Origin: G963665815 sp942492065
GTDB lineage: Bacteria; Cloacimonadota; Cloacimonadia; Cloacimonadales; JAIOQZ01
NCBI GenBank assembly: GCA_942492065.1
Contig: CALODV010000014.1
Location: forward strand, 434,001 to 498,000
Direction: 5' to 3'
DNA: 64,000 nt
Shown here: positions 19,833 through 28,228 of the stretch, piece by piece
How the letters are laid out: every line of letters begins with the position of its first letter
How positions within the stretch are numbered: the stretch's first letter is position 1
The notes under the pieces: generated by a model
Database searches by the model: none
Told to the model about the DNA's origin: nothing
What the model saw: the letters and a program-made list of their open reading frames with translations, nothing else
Position numbers and translations under genes: made by a program

Positions 19833-19860
19833 TATCTACTTTCGGCATTTTTCTTGTCAA
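19833..19860 (-). promoter_or_regulatory. Promoter of the tRNA operon
   Basis: On the minus strand TTGACA (19855-19860) is followed after 16 bases by TAGATA (19833-19838), 19 bases before the mature tRNA-Gly 5' end. The -35 is perfect; the -10 is weak. Confidence 0.55.
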
Positions 19861-20001
19861 TAGAAAATTTACAGAAAATTCACAAAAAAATGAGAGACGA
19901 TGCTTAATTATCGGCAAAAATGAAGGTTAGACTATTAAGAAAAAATCAGGGCTATACCGGTGTCTTATGTCAGATTCCGGTAAGTCCACAATTTCCCTGA
20001 A

Positions 20002-20217
20002 TCAGGATTCTGCTGTATCCTTTCCGGCAGTCTCTATTCGCACCATAATCGCTCTGATATCACTCTGAATGCGGTCTATTTCTGTCAGTTCTTCCCGAAT
20101 GATATGGTTATTTGAATAATCGTAACGGACAAAAATCTTTGCCAGTTCCTCACGTTTTTCTTTTATCATGCTTAAATCGGAGAAGCCTGCCTGATGTACC
20201 GACCAGTACTCTATCAT
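20002..20217 (-). CDS. Small hypothetical protein
   Basis: 71 residues, highly charged and probably helical; I recognise no family. GAGGGG lies about 16 bases before the ATG, rather far for a ribosome-binding site. A plus-strand frame overlaps it (20112-20381) but reads as low-complexity Ser/His/Leu sequence, so the minus strand is the better candidate. It is divergent from the coiled-coil gene at 20314, with which it may share a control region. Confidence 0.45.
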   Translation of the reverse strand: MIEYWSVHQAGFSDLSMIKEKREELAKIFVRYDYSNNHIIREELTEIDRIQSDIRAIMVRIETAGKDTAES

Positions 20218-20313
20218 TACATTCAGTTTCCCCTCAATCCTCCCATTTTATTATTGACACGCATCTACATTACATAACTAATTCGCAGCATAACTTTACG
20301 CTATGGAGAATAA

Positions 20314-20700
20314 ATGAGAAACAATCAGATAAAATTAACCGAGTCTGTTGTCAGGAAAGAGCTGGGAAGCATAATACATGAGGTACAGAGCAATACTTCC
20401 GGTGTAACCCGGCAGAAATTAAGGGATCAAATCATTAATGCTCAAGAGTTGAACGACAGAATTGTTTTGCTTCTGGAAAAAGCGATTAGCCTGATGGAGA
20501 ATCCAAGTGATTTAATAGCCGATCTCAGTGTGCTGGAAGACACATTAAAAGAGCTTCTTCCTATTATGAAACAGTCAAGAGATCACCTGGAAGCTCTTGA
20601 TGATACTCTGGAAGAGAGCAGGAAACAAGTAGGGAAGGCAGTTAGTGAGGACATGCTGGATAAGGCTGTGCAGGAAATTATGGATAGTTCTTTAGAGTAG
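20314..20700 (+). CDS. Small coiled-coil hypothetical protein
   Basis: 128 residues, almost entirely helical with heptad-like Leu/Ile spacing, acidic, with no signal peptide or Cys. No family recognised. GGAG lies 8 bases before the ATG. Composition and the absence of stops in a charged frame argue that it is real. It stands alone between the tRNA operon and the UnbV-type surface protein, so context gives no function. Confidence 0.65.
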   Translation: MRNNQIKLTESVVRKELGSIIHEVQSNTSGVTRQKLRDQIINAQELNDRIVLLLEKAISLMENPSDLIADLSVLEDTLKELLPIMKQSRDHLEALDDTLEESRKQVGKAVSEDMLDKAVQEIMDSSLE

Positions 20701-20880
20701 TTATCTAATGGTTTACTAATTGGTTAGTATTTATTCATTCATTCGAAGGAATATCCAAATGCCACGTGGATGACATCTATAAAAAAATCTGAATACAGCT
20801 CAATTATTGTAACTAACCTTCGGAAGATGCGTTAATATGTAAATTATCGGTTGAAATCTAATTAAATTCCGGAGGTTGAA

Positions 20881-22692
20881 ATGAAAAAAGTTCTGATATT
20901 TCCTATTATTTTCTCTTTTTTTCTTACTCTTGCCTATGGGCATAGCTTTACTAGAATTACTAACGGTAGTCATGTAACTGATCAAGGTTATTCTCAAGGG
21001 ATAAACTGGGTAGACTACAATAATGACGGTTTTGATGACCTGTATGTGACTAATATGAACTTCCACAGCCCTGAAGTAACAAACTTCCTATATCTTAATA
21101 ATGGAAACGGAACATTCACTACCGTTTCAGACACAATTTCGCAATTCATAGCTCCATGTCGTGGATCGTCCTGGTTCGACTTTAATGAAGATGGTCTGCT
21201 TGACTGTTACATTGCAACATGGCCTGCACACGAGGATTATCTGTTTCTCCAGAATCCAGACCATACTTTTACTCAGGCTGATGAACCTCTTTCGCCCGGA
21301 TTATCAGTCGGTTCAATAACTCCAAACTGGGTGGATTTTGACAGTGATGGTGATGTGGACTTATTTATAACAAATTCAAGCGATACTCAAGCGTTTCCAA
21401 CATATAATGCCTTCAGGAATACTTTGTACAAAAATGATTACAATATGTATTACAGTGCATCGGGATCAGGACTGACATCTTCAGCGGAACACAGCTACGG
21501 TTCATCATGGTGCGATGTTGACGGAGATGGAGACAAAGATCTTTTCGTTGCTAATTCCGAAATGGAATTGAATAAATACTATGTTAACAATGGTGATGGG
21601 ACGTTTACTTCTGAAGTAAATGCGGGTATTACTGACACTTTATCCGAGTCTTTTGGTGTTTCCTGGGCAGATTATGACAATGATGGAGATTTTGATCTGT
21701 TTGTGACTAACGCTAAATATAATTCCAATGGAAAGAACTTCCTGTATAATAATCAGGGAGATGGTTCATTTATCAGAATTACTGAAGGTCAGATAGTTAA
21801 TGATGTGGACTATTCATTTGGTTCCTGCTGGGGAGATTATGATAATGACGGTGATTTGGACTTGTTTGTTGCGAATATTGGTGATCTCAGTTCTCCTAAT
21901 CCATTACAAGTAGTAAATAACAGGCTCTATCAGAACAATGGAGACGGTACTTTCACCTCGGTTTCTAACAATGAAATAACTGATGCCGATGGCTGGTCAT
22001 ATGGCTGTGGTTGGTCTGATTACGATAACGATGGAGATCTGGACTTGTATGTAGCTAATTATTATCAATACACTGAGGAGAATGATCTTTTCGAGAATCA
22101 GGGAAATATGAGCAGTTGGATTAAGATCAGGCTCACTGGTTCCGGGAATAATTCCTCAGTTCTTGGGACAATAATTAAGTGTTACGCAACAATTGGCAAT
22201 CAGCCTGTTGTGCAGATGCGTGAAATCAGATCAGAATCCGGATATTGCAGTAAAAATAGTGATGCTGTTCACTTTGGTCTTGGGGATGCTCTTATTGTAG
22301 ACAGCCTTGTGATTATCTGGCCGTCCGGACAGAGAGAAGTCAGGAATGGTGTGCAGGTTTATGCTGAATATGATATTTCTGAAACCGGAACAGCGAATGA
22401 TGATGTTTCAATTTATGCGGTAGAGATGAGAAACTATCCTAATCCGTTTAATCCTGAAACAACGATTGAGTTTTCTTTGAAGAAAGCTTATGATGTGAGG
22501 CTTGATATATTCAACCTTAAGGGTCAGAAAGTGAAAACATTAGTGAATAGAAGATGTGATAATGGTATTCACAGATTCAAATGGAATGGAAAGACGGAGA
22601 AAGGCAGAGATGTAGGATCGGGAGTATATCTTTATAGACTGACTCTTGATGGGAAAACGAATATGATAAACAGGTGTATTCTTCTCAAATAA
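20881..22692 (+). CDS. FG-GAP/VCBS-repeat surface protein with UnbV-type domain and sorting domain
   Basis: 603 residues. A signal peptide (1-19, ending TLAYG) is followed by about seven FG-GAP/VCBS propeller repeats with the Ca-binding pattern DYDNDGDxDLFVxN. An ASPIC/UnbV-like domain (about 400-490, with SGYCSKNSDAVHFGLG and VIIWPSGQREV) and a C-terminal sorting domain (NYPNPFNPETTIEFSL ... CILLK) complete it. The Asp/Asn-rich loops should bind calcium. Probable surface-anchored adhesion or carbohydrate-binding protein. GGAGG precedes the ATG. It is convergent with ackA. Confidence 0.9.
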   Translation: MKKVLIFPIIFSFFLTLAYGHSFTRITNGSHVTDQGYSQGINWVDYNNDGFDDLYVTNMNFHSPEVTNFLYLNNGNGTFTTVSDTISQFIAPCRGSSWFDFNEDGLLDCYIATWPAHEDYLFLQNPDHTFTQADEPLSPGLSVGSITPNWVDFDSDGDVDLFITNSSDTQAFPTYNAFRNTLYKNDYNMYYSASGSGLTSSAEHSYGSSWCDVDGDGDKDLFVANSEMELNKYYVNNGDGTFTSEVNAGITDTLSESFGVSWADYDNDGDFDLFVTNAKYNSNGKNFLYNNQGDGSFIRITEGQIVNDVDYSFGSCWGDYDNDGDLDLFVANIGDLSSPNPLQVVNNRLYQNNGDGTFTSVSNNEITDADGWSYGCGWSDYDNDGDLDLYVANYYQYTEENDLFENQGNMSSWIKIRLTGSGNNSSVLGTIIKCYATIGNQPVVQMREIRSESGYCSKNSDAVHFGLGDALIVDSLVIIWPSGQREVRNGVQVYAEYDISETGTANDDVSIYAVEMRNYPNPFNPETTIEFSLKKAYDVRLDIFNLKGQKVKTLVNRRCDNGIHRFKWNGKTEKGRDVGSGVYLYRLTLDGKTNMINRCILLK

Positions 22693-22707
22693 GTGATTTT
22701 GTGACAA

Positions 22708-22737
22708 AAAAAGGCTGCAGACAATGCCAACAGCCTT
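22708..22737 (-). terminator. Terminator of ackA
   Basis: On the minus strand AAGGCTG / CAGCCTT close a 13-base loop and are followed by seven T. It lies between the convergent surface-protein gene and ackA. Confidence 0.8.
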
Positions 22738-22757
22738 AGTTTAATATATATTTTGAT

Positions 22758-23960
22758 TTATTTCTTAGCAAGTTCAACAGTATCAAGGGCAATCATAAGT
22801 TCTTCGTTTGTTGGAACAACCATGATTTTTACAGGAGAATCATCTGCTGAGATTATTCTTTCGTCACCTTTGAAATCGTTTTTGGAGGCATCATACATAG
22901 CGTTTATTACCTTGAGTTTTTTACATACAAGGTCTCTGACAACAGGAGATCTCTCACCGATACCGGCAGTAAATATAACAGCATCGAGTCTGTCAAAGTT
23001 GGAAGCAAGTGCGCAAACATTTTTAGCAATTGAGTGAGCAAGAACATTAAGAGCGATTTGAGCTCTTTCGTTGCCTTCATCTGCACCGGCTTCAATATCT
23101 CTGAGATCTGAGGAAATACCGCTCATACCAAGCATTCCGCTTTCTTTGTAGATCATTTTATGTACTTCTTCTATGCTCATTCCCATGTCTTCGAGTAAGT
23201 GAAGGATGATCGCAGGATCAATATCACCGGCTCTTGTTCCCATTGGAACACCGCACATTGTACCGTAACCAAGAGTAGTATCAACACTTTTACCGTTTTT
23301 AACAGCAGTGAGTGATGAACCGTTTCCAAGGTGAACTGTAACACAATTGAAGTCATTGATGTCTTTTTCGAGAACTTCTGCTGCTCGTAAAGCCACAAAT
23401 TTATGACTTGTTCCGTGGAATCCGAATCTTCTTATACCATGCTCTGAATACATTTCAAATGGAAGAGGATAGATGTAGGATTCTGCCGGCATGGAAGCGT
23501 GGAAAGCTGTGTCGAATGCTCCAACGTGTGGTGTAGATGCAGGTAGGAGTTCTTTAAGAGCTGTTACACCCTGGAGGTTTGCCGGATTGTGCAGAGGAGC
23601 GAGAGGGATTAATGATTCGATAGTCTTGATGGAATCATCATCGAGAATAATGGATGATTTGATTTTATCTCCACCGTGCACGATTCTGTGACCAACAGCA
23701 TCAATCTGATCGATCTTCTCAATTACTCCAATCTCAGGATCAACAATTACTTCCAGCATTTTCTTCAATCCGACTTTATGTTCGGGAATAGGGAATTCAA
23801 AGCTTTGCTTGTCTTTTCCACTTGGTTTGTAAGTAAAGTTACCCATAGGAAGTCCTATTCTTTCGATAAGTCCCTTGGCGAGAAGTTGTTTTGTATCCAT
23901 ATTAAGTAATTGAAACTTAATTGATGATGATCCGCTGTTAATGACTAATACGTGCATCAT
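22758..23960 (-). CDS. ackA: Acetate kinase
   Basis: Interconverts acetyl phosphate + ADP and acetate + ATP, giving ATP at the end of acetate fermentation; cytoplasmic. Family motifs are present: VINSGSSSIKFQL (residues 5-17), GHRIVHGG, FDTAFHASMP, RRFGFHGTSHK, VHLGNGSSL, GTRAGDIDP and FTAGIGERSP. The length of 400 is standard. Two consecutive ATG codons start the gene; AAGGAG lies directly upstream and suits either. No phosphotransacetylase gene is adjacent. Its own terminator and about 490 bases without a coding gene upstream indicate a single-gene transcript. Confidence 0.98.
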   Translation of the reverse strand: MMHVLVINSGSSSIKFQLLNMDTKQLLAKGLIERIGLPMGNFTYKPSGKDKQSFEFPIPEHKVGLKKMLEVIVDPEIGVIEKIDQIDAVGHRIVHGGDKIKSSIILDDDSIKTIESLIPLAPLHNPANLQGVTALKELLPASTPHVGAFDTAFHASMPAESYIYPLPFEMYSEHGIRRFGFHGTSHKFVALRAAEVLEKDINDFNCVTVHLGNGSSLTAVKNGKSVDTTLGYGTMCGVPMGTRAGDIDPAIILHLLEDMGMSIEEVHKMIYKESGMLGMSGISSDLRDIEAGADEGNERAQIALNVLAHSIAKNVCALASNFDRLDAVIFTAGIGERSPVVRDLVCKKLKVINAMYDASKNDFKGDERIISADDSPVKIMVVPTNEELMIALDTVELAKK

Positions 23961-23985
23961 ATTCTCCTTAAATAATTGATTTATG

Positions 23986-24019
23986 GTTTCACAGCTTTTG
24001 AAACTCGTTTAAATGTCAA
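23986..24019 (-). promoter_or_regulatory. Possible ackA control region: TTGACA and inverted repeat
   Basis: On the minus strand TTGACA (24014-24019) is followed by the inverted repeat GTTTCA-7-TGAAAC (23986-24004), ending 25 bases before the ackA start. The repeat lies where a -10 region or operator would be. No good -10 hexamer is seen at 16-18 bases. Confidence 0.35.
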
Positions 24020-24100
24020 GCTAATAGTTGCTCTGAGCAATAGTTAAAACAGGAAGTAAATCTTTGAAAAAAGTATGCTTAAGGAAGTTTGGGGAATAAA

Positions 24101-24125
24101 AAAAGGCTGTTGAATTTCAACAGCC
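24101..24125 (-). terminator. Orphan minus-strand terminator
   Basis: GGCTGTTG / CAACAGCC form an 8-bp stem with an AATTT-type loop, followed on the minus strand by seven T. No minus-strand coding gene lies upstream within 5 kb. Confidence 0.85.
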
Positions 24126-24230
24126 AGACTTTATATAATGTATTATTAACCTTTTGCGGAGTGTTAATGAAGTACGCCCAATACTTCAAAAGTGCAATAA
24201 ACTCATTGCAAACCTTACATACTACATAAA
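24101..24230 (-). ncRNA. Candidate small RNA upstream of ackA
   Basis: A clear minus-strand terminator (24101-24125) lies about 140 bases upstream of the ackA start, yet no minus-strand protein gene precedes it. On the minus strand the preceding ~105 bases contain two hairpins: TTTGCAAT..ATTGCA-type pairing near 24200 and GAAGTA-7-TACTTC near 24180. No ORF of useful length exists in them. This suggests a short non-coding transcript ending at the terminator. The 5' end is a guess and no known RNA family was recognised. A terminated short leader transcript is the main alternative. Confidence 0.35.
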
Positions 24231-24412
24231 GTCATTTAACAAGATTCAATTTGAGGAACTCTGACAAAAAAGTCAAGCTTAAAAGTATTCAGTCACTGCT
24301 AAAATTACAATATTGTCAGTTATCTACAATTCTGAAACAGGTCTATATCTTCTCTTAGTCTGAACTTAACTATAACATCCCTATTTACCGTATAATACAC
24401 AAAAAAAATAAT

Positions 24413-24429
24413 TTGGCACTCAGCATGCA
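24413..24429 (+). promoter_or_regulatory. Sigma54-type promoter of the ABC operon
   Basis: TTGGCAC (24413-24419) and TGCA (24426-24429) have GG and GC exactly 10 bases apart, matching the -24/-12 consensus (YTGGCAC ... TTGCW) except for an A in place of the first T of TTGC. The predicted start is near 24440, ten bases before the ATG at 24450, so the leader is very short but still holds the GGAG site. A TATAAT at 24391-24396 lacks a good -35. Confidence 0.6.
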
Positions 24430-24449
24430 TTACTATTTGCGGAGATTAT

Positions 24450-25874
24450 ATGAAGAAATTAGTTTTATTATTTATTTACTTCCTGCTTATGACTTCTATA
24501 TCCGGTATAACATATCAGGAATACAATCCTAACGACGACCGTTTTCGCATACTTGCTCTGCAGAAAGCGAAGAAGAGACTTGAACAGTCAGAACAAGAGT
24601 TCAACCGTGCAAAGAAACTCTATGAGAAGAAGTATATATCTCAGGATGAGTATGAGAACATCAAACTGCAGTATGAGAATGATGAATTGAATTTTCAGCA
24701 GTATATGCTGGGGGTGATCTTTGAAAATCCATATATAACTGTTGTAAAGGCAGAGAAATATAAGGACGAAACAGGTCGCTACAAAGTTGTAATGGAGATA
24801 AAGAATAATTCCGCCGGATCATATGCTCTGGAGGATGATCTTATCAGCACACTCAAAGATATGAAGCTGAGACCGGAGAGTTTATATAACGTATATGTTT
24901 CACTCAAGGATGAGTCCGGTAACATTATTTCTCAGCCGTATGAGTATCATATCCCGGAAATGCTGTCAGGTAAAAGCTACACAATAGATTTTACTGTACT
25001 CAAGGATGTGCAGGCTGTTACAGTATCTGCCGTGTATGCCGGAAAGGTAGATGAGAAAAGAGTGTGGCTTAAGCGAAAGACTGCCGAACACTCTGTTGTT
25101 ATTACATCCAATGTGTTCTCTCAAGAGGGTGAAACTGCTTCATCGGCTATCTACAATCTGAGAATTGAGTATTTCGGAGCTTCCCGAGAGGTGTACAAGC
25201 TGAATTGTGAAGGGTTGCCTGAAACATATTCCTTCAACTTCATCAATACAAACAATAATGCAGCAATCTCAACTCTGGCAATGTCTGCTCAGGAACCTGT
25301 TCATAATGTAGCTCTAAGTGTTACTGTTCCCGAGAAATTGGATGAATCCGTATTTGATGAAGCTCTTGTATTTACTGTTAGCGTTGTCAGTCCTGAGAAT
25401 AAGGTAACAGGCTTCGGGGAATTGCAGATTATTCCTGTTGGGAAAGCGGAAATGGAGCTATCACTGAACAACATGTATTTTGTGCAGGAAAAGGGTAAAG
25501 AGTTCGACATCTCTCCATTCAGCATCAAGAATACCGGTAAAAAAGCTATAAAGGATGTGACATTTGAGGTTCTTATGCCATCCGGGTGGGAAAAGGTGAT
25601 AGAACCTGAATTTATTGATAAACTCGATCCTGAACAGGAGCAGAAACTGAAGTTCAGCATTATACCCGACGAGAAATCATTACAGGGTATTTATCAGATC
25701 AGGATAAAAGCAAAGGGCAAAGATATAAGTAAAAGTATATTCACGTCAGATAAGGAGTTGAAAATGGAGATACTCAACAAGTCCAATATCTGGCTTAATA
25801 TAATTCTGATTCTCGCGGCAATAATAATACTTGGAACGCTGATCTACTTCATGGTGAAGTTGTCACGCAATTAA
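24450..25874 (+). CDS. Membrane-anchored accessory protein of an ABC export operon
   Basis: 474 residues: a signal peptide (1-19), a charged coiled coil (about 35-85, rich in KKAK...EQSEQEF), beta-rich domains, a C-terminal NEW3/CARDB-like domain (about 335-440, with IKNTGKKAIKDVTFEVLMPSGW), one transmembrane helix (about 448-469) and a short basic tail. Most of it should therefore face the periplasm. It is the first gene of a unit with the ATPase and two permeases (10-11 base spacing), which implies it helps the transporter recognise or receive its substrate. Comparable operons of this layout exist, but the substrate is not deducible here. Confidence 0.7.
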   Translation: MKKLVLLFIYFLLMTSISGITYQEYNPNDDRFRILALQKAKKRLEQSEQEFNRAKKLYEKKYISQDEYENIKLQYENDELNFQQYMLGVIFENPYITVVKAEKYKDETGRYKVVMEIKNNSAGSYALEDDLISTLKDMKLRPESLYNVYVSLKDESGNIISQPYEYHIPEMLSGKSYTIDFTVLKDVQAVTVSAVYAGKVDEKRVWLKRKTAEHSVVITSNVFSQEGETASSAIYNLRIEYFGASREVYKLNCEGLPETYSFNFINTNNNAAISTLAMSAQEPVHNVALSVTVPEKLDESVFDEALVFTVSVVSPENKVTGFGELQIIPVGKAEMELSLNNMYFVQEKGKEFDISPFSIKNTGKKAIKDVTFEVLMPSGWEKVIEPEFIDKLDPEQEQKLKFSIIPDEKSLQGIYQIRIKAKGKDISKSIFTSDKELKMEILNKSNIWLNIILILAAIIILGTLIYFMVKLSRN

Positions 25875-25883
25875 GGAGGATGG

Positions 25884-26621
25884 ATGTTAAAAATTAAAGA
25901 TTTAACTAAGAGGTATGAAGACAAGAAGATCGCATTGGATCATATCAGTTTTAACGTTGAAAGCGGTGAAATTTACGTGCTTCTCGGAGCGAACGGAGCA
26001 GGTAAATCTACCACAATTAACTTGATCTGCGGATTTATAAAACCTACAGAGGGCACTATAACAATCAATGGTAAGGACTCTGTTCAGGACTCAAGAGCAG
26101 CAAAAAATGATATTGCTTACATCTCAGAGAATGTCAGGCTATACGAGAATTTTACCGGTTATGAGAATCTGAAGTTCTTCTCTAATCTGAGTAAAACAAA
26201 CAGATCGAGAACCGAGCTTGAGAACATTCTTCGGGACATTGGTCTGCAGGAAAGTTTCATCAACAAACCTGTCAGTTATTATTCCAAAGGTATGCGGCAA
26301 AAGACCGGTATTGCAATTGCAATTGTTAAGGATGCAGATATTATCCTGATGGATGAGCCGTTTTCCGGGCTGGATCCAAAAGCAGCCAAGGATTTTCAGA
26401 ATCTGGTCTTAAGAATGAAGAAAGACGGGAAGGCAATTCTCATGTCTACTCACAATATATTCAGAGCAAAGGAACTGGCTGACCAGATAGGTATTATGAA
26501 GGATGGTGAACTTGTGCTTTCAAGAAGACGAGATGAATTCGAGTTTGAGAATCTGGAAAATCTGTATATAGACTATATGGAAGGCAGAATAGAAAACTCA
26601 TTATCTGTTGAAGCAGATTAA
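25884..26621 (+). CDS. ABC transporter ATP-binding protein
   Basis: 245-residue ATPase of the ABC-2 type. Walker A GANGAGKST (about 35-43), Q-loop region with ISENVRLYENFTG, signature YSKGMRQK in place of LSGGQ (a form usual for ABC-2 exporters), Walker B ILMDEPFSGLDP (about 152-163) and the switch His in STHNI. GGAGG precedes the ATG 9 bases after the accessory gene. It powers the two following permeases. Confidence 0.95.
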   Translation: MLKIKDLTKRYEDKKIALDHISFNVESGEIYVLLGANGAGKSTTINLICGFIKPTEGTITINGKDSVQDSRAAKNDIAYISENVRLYENFTGYENLKFFSNLSKTNRSRTELENILRDIGLQESFINKPVSYYSKGMRQKTGIAIAIVKDADIILMDEPFSGLDPKAAKDFQNLVLRMKKDGKAILMSTHNIFRAKELADQIGIMKDGELVLSRRRDEFEFENLENLYIDYMEGRIENSLSVEAD

Positions 26622-26630
26622 GGAGATGCT

Positions 26631-28217
26631 ATGTTCAGTCTATTGGTAAAACACGAGTACAAAAGGCTTCTGAGAAGTAATAGAGTAATCTGGTCGATTT
26701 GTATTTTCATGGTGCTGTTTGGAGTTACATTCTCTCTGCGTCTGAATGAATACAATCAGAGGCAACAGCAGTATATTGATGATAACGAAATGCTGCAGAA
26801 AGAAATAGATAGGTCGATGAATTACAGTTATCTGATGATTCCGGCAGTAATTCCACCCCAGCTATTCAGCGTATTCCATGAAGGATTAACCCATAAATAC
26901 GGGAATATTATAAAGATCAGGATGTTTGAATCAATCTTGAGACCTTCATCATTTTCTCAGTCGTACAATCCTGTTCATCCGACTAAATCCGATATGGATA
27001 TAACTTTTCTGATAACATTTTTTCTGTCACTGTTTGTGCTGCTGATAGCCTTCGATACAATTAACGGAGAGAAGGAAAACGGCACTCTGCGGCTCATGTT
27101 CACATATCCAGTGCAGAAATTTACCTTTCTGATAGTAAAGATTCTGACAATATCACTGTTTTCATTTACTGTATTACTGGTGCCTACTCTGCTAAGTGTA
27201 CTTTATCTGATAATAAAGCATTCCGGCCATATAACATCATATTTTTATGTGAGTCTGGCAAATTATCTGCTGTTTGCATTTCTGTTTGTTTTATGTTTCG
27301 CCTTGATTGGAACAATCTGCTCTTTGATTTTCAAGAAAACAGCCAAGTCACTGGTTCTGGTGCTGGCAATCTGGATATTCCTGTTAGTGCTTGTACCGGT
27401 GGGATATTCTTTCTTTTCTAACAAGATTAACGGTATGCAGAAACAGAGAGCAATGCGGGAAGAGATTGGAGTATTGCAGAAGGAAATGGACAGTTTTGAC
27501 AGTTCCGAGAGACTTCAGGATAAACCTAGGGACTTCTTTTACTGGTATAATAATTCAAATGGCTGGAGAGGATTAACCAATACTTTACTTTATACGACTC
27601 GGGCTGTTCTTGACTACAGGATGCTCAGAGTCAAAGTTTTTTATGAAGACTATTATCCGCTGATGCAGAAAATGGAAAACATTCAGCAGGAATTGTTTAT
27701 GCTGATGTCGAAACAGGAGAGAATGAAATCTGTTTACTTGTTTGCTTCTCCTATTGCACTTTTTGAGGATGCTGCTCAGAAGAGCTCAGGACATGATATT
27801 GATGATGTTATTAATTTCATGCGTGATGGTGTTGCCTTAAGGAATAGTATGCTTGATCTGGCAATAAAGAATAACTGGCTGTACAGTGATGAGTATTATG
27901 CAATGATGGAACCGGGGGAAGTATGTCATGATGTGAACGAGTTTGCTGCTGAGTTTATTAAAAACCTTGGGCATGAGATGACTCAGGAAGATAAGTCTCG
28001 TCTTCAGCAAGAGTATTCAGATGTTTGCCTGGCACATTTTAACTCACTGGAAAGATTTGACTTCAAGTTACCTGATCTACCGAAATACGAATTCAAAGGT
28101 TTAAGTGCAGGCAAATCACTGAGCAGGACGTTCAGAATTATGCTGCAGTTCCTGATGATAATAATTGTGCTGCTTGTTGTCTGTTATTACCTGATGTACA
28201 AGTTTGATATCAGATAG
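26631..28217 (+). CDS. ABC-2 permease with large extracytoplasmic loop (DUF3526-like)
   Basis: 528 residues. A first transmembrane helix (about 20-38) is followed by a ~90-residue loop, a group of five hydrophobic helices (about 125-275), a second large loop (about 275-490) and a final helix (about 500-523) before the terminal KFDIR. The pattern and the INGEKENGTLRLMFTYP motif after the second helix are typical of ABC-2 permeases of the DUF3526 type. It pairs with the next gene as the two-permease core. Confidence 0.85.
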   Translation: MFSLLVKHEYKRLLRSNRVIWSICIFMVLFGVTFSLRLNEYNQRQQQYIDDNEMLQKEIDRSMNYSYLMIPAVIPPQLFSVFHEGLTHKYGNIIKIRMFESILRPSSFSQSYNPVHPTKSDMDITFLITFFLSLFVLLIAFDTINGEKENGTLRLMFTYPVQKFTFLIVKILTISLFSFTVLLVPTLLSVLYLIIKHSGHITSYFYVSLANYLLFAFLFVLCFALIGTICSLIFKKTAKSLVLVLAIWIFLLVLVPVGYSFFSNKINGMQKQRAMREEIGVLQKEMDSFDSSERLQDKPRDFFYWYNNSNGWRGLTNTLLYTTRAVLDYRMLRVKVFYEDYYPLMQKMENIQQELFMLMSKQERMKSVYLFASPIALFEDAAQKSSGHDIDDVINFMRDGVALRNSMLDLAIKNNWLYSDEYYAMMEPGEVCHDVNEFAAEFIKNLGHEMTQEDKSRLQQEYSDVCLAHFNSLERFDFKLPDLPKYEFKGLSAGKSLSRTFRIMLQFLMIIIVLLVVCYYLMYKFDIR

Positions 28218-28228
28218 GGGGAAGAGAG

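Noticed and set aside
20112..20381. 89-residue plus-strand ORF
   Set aside because: Overlaps the opposite-strand small gene and the start of the coiled-coil gene; composition is Ser/His/Leu low complexity and no ribosome-binding site is present.
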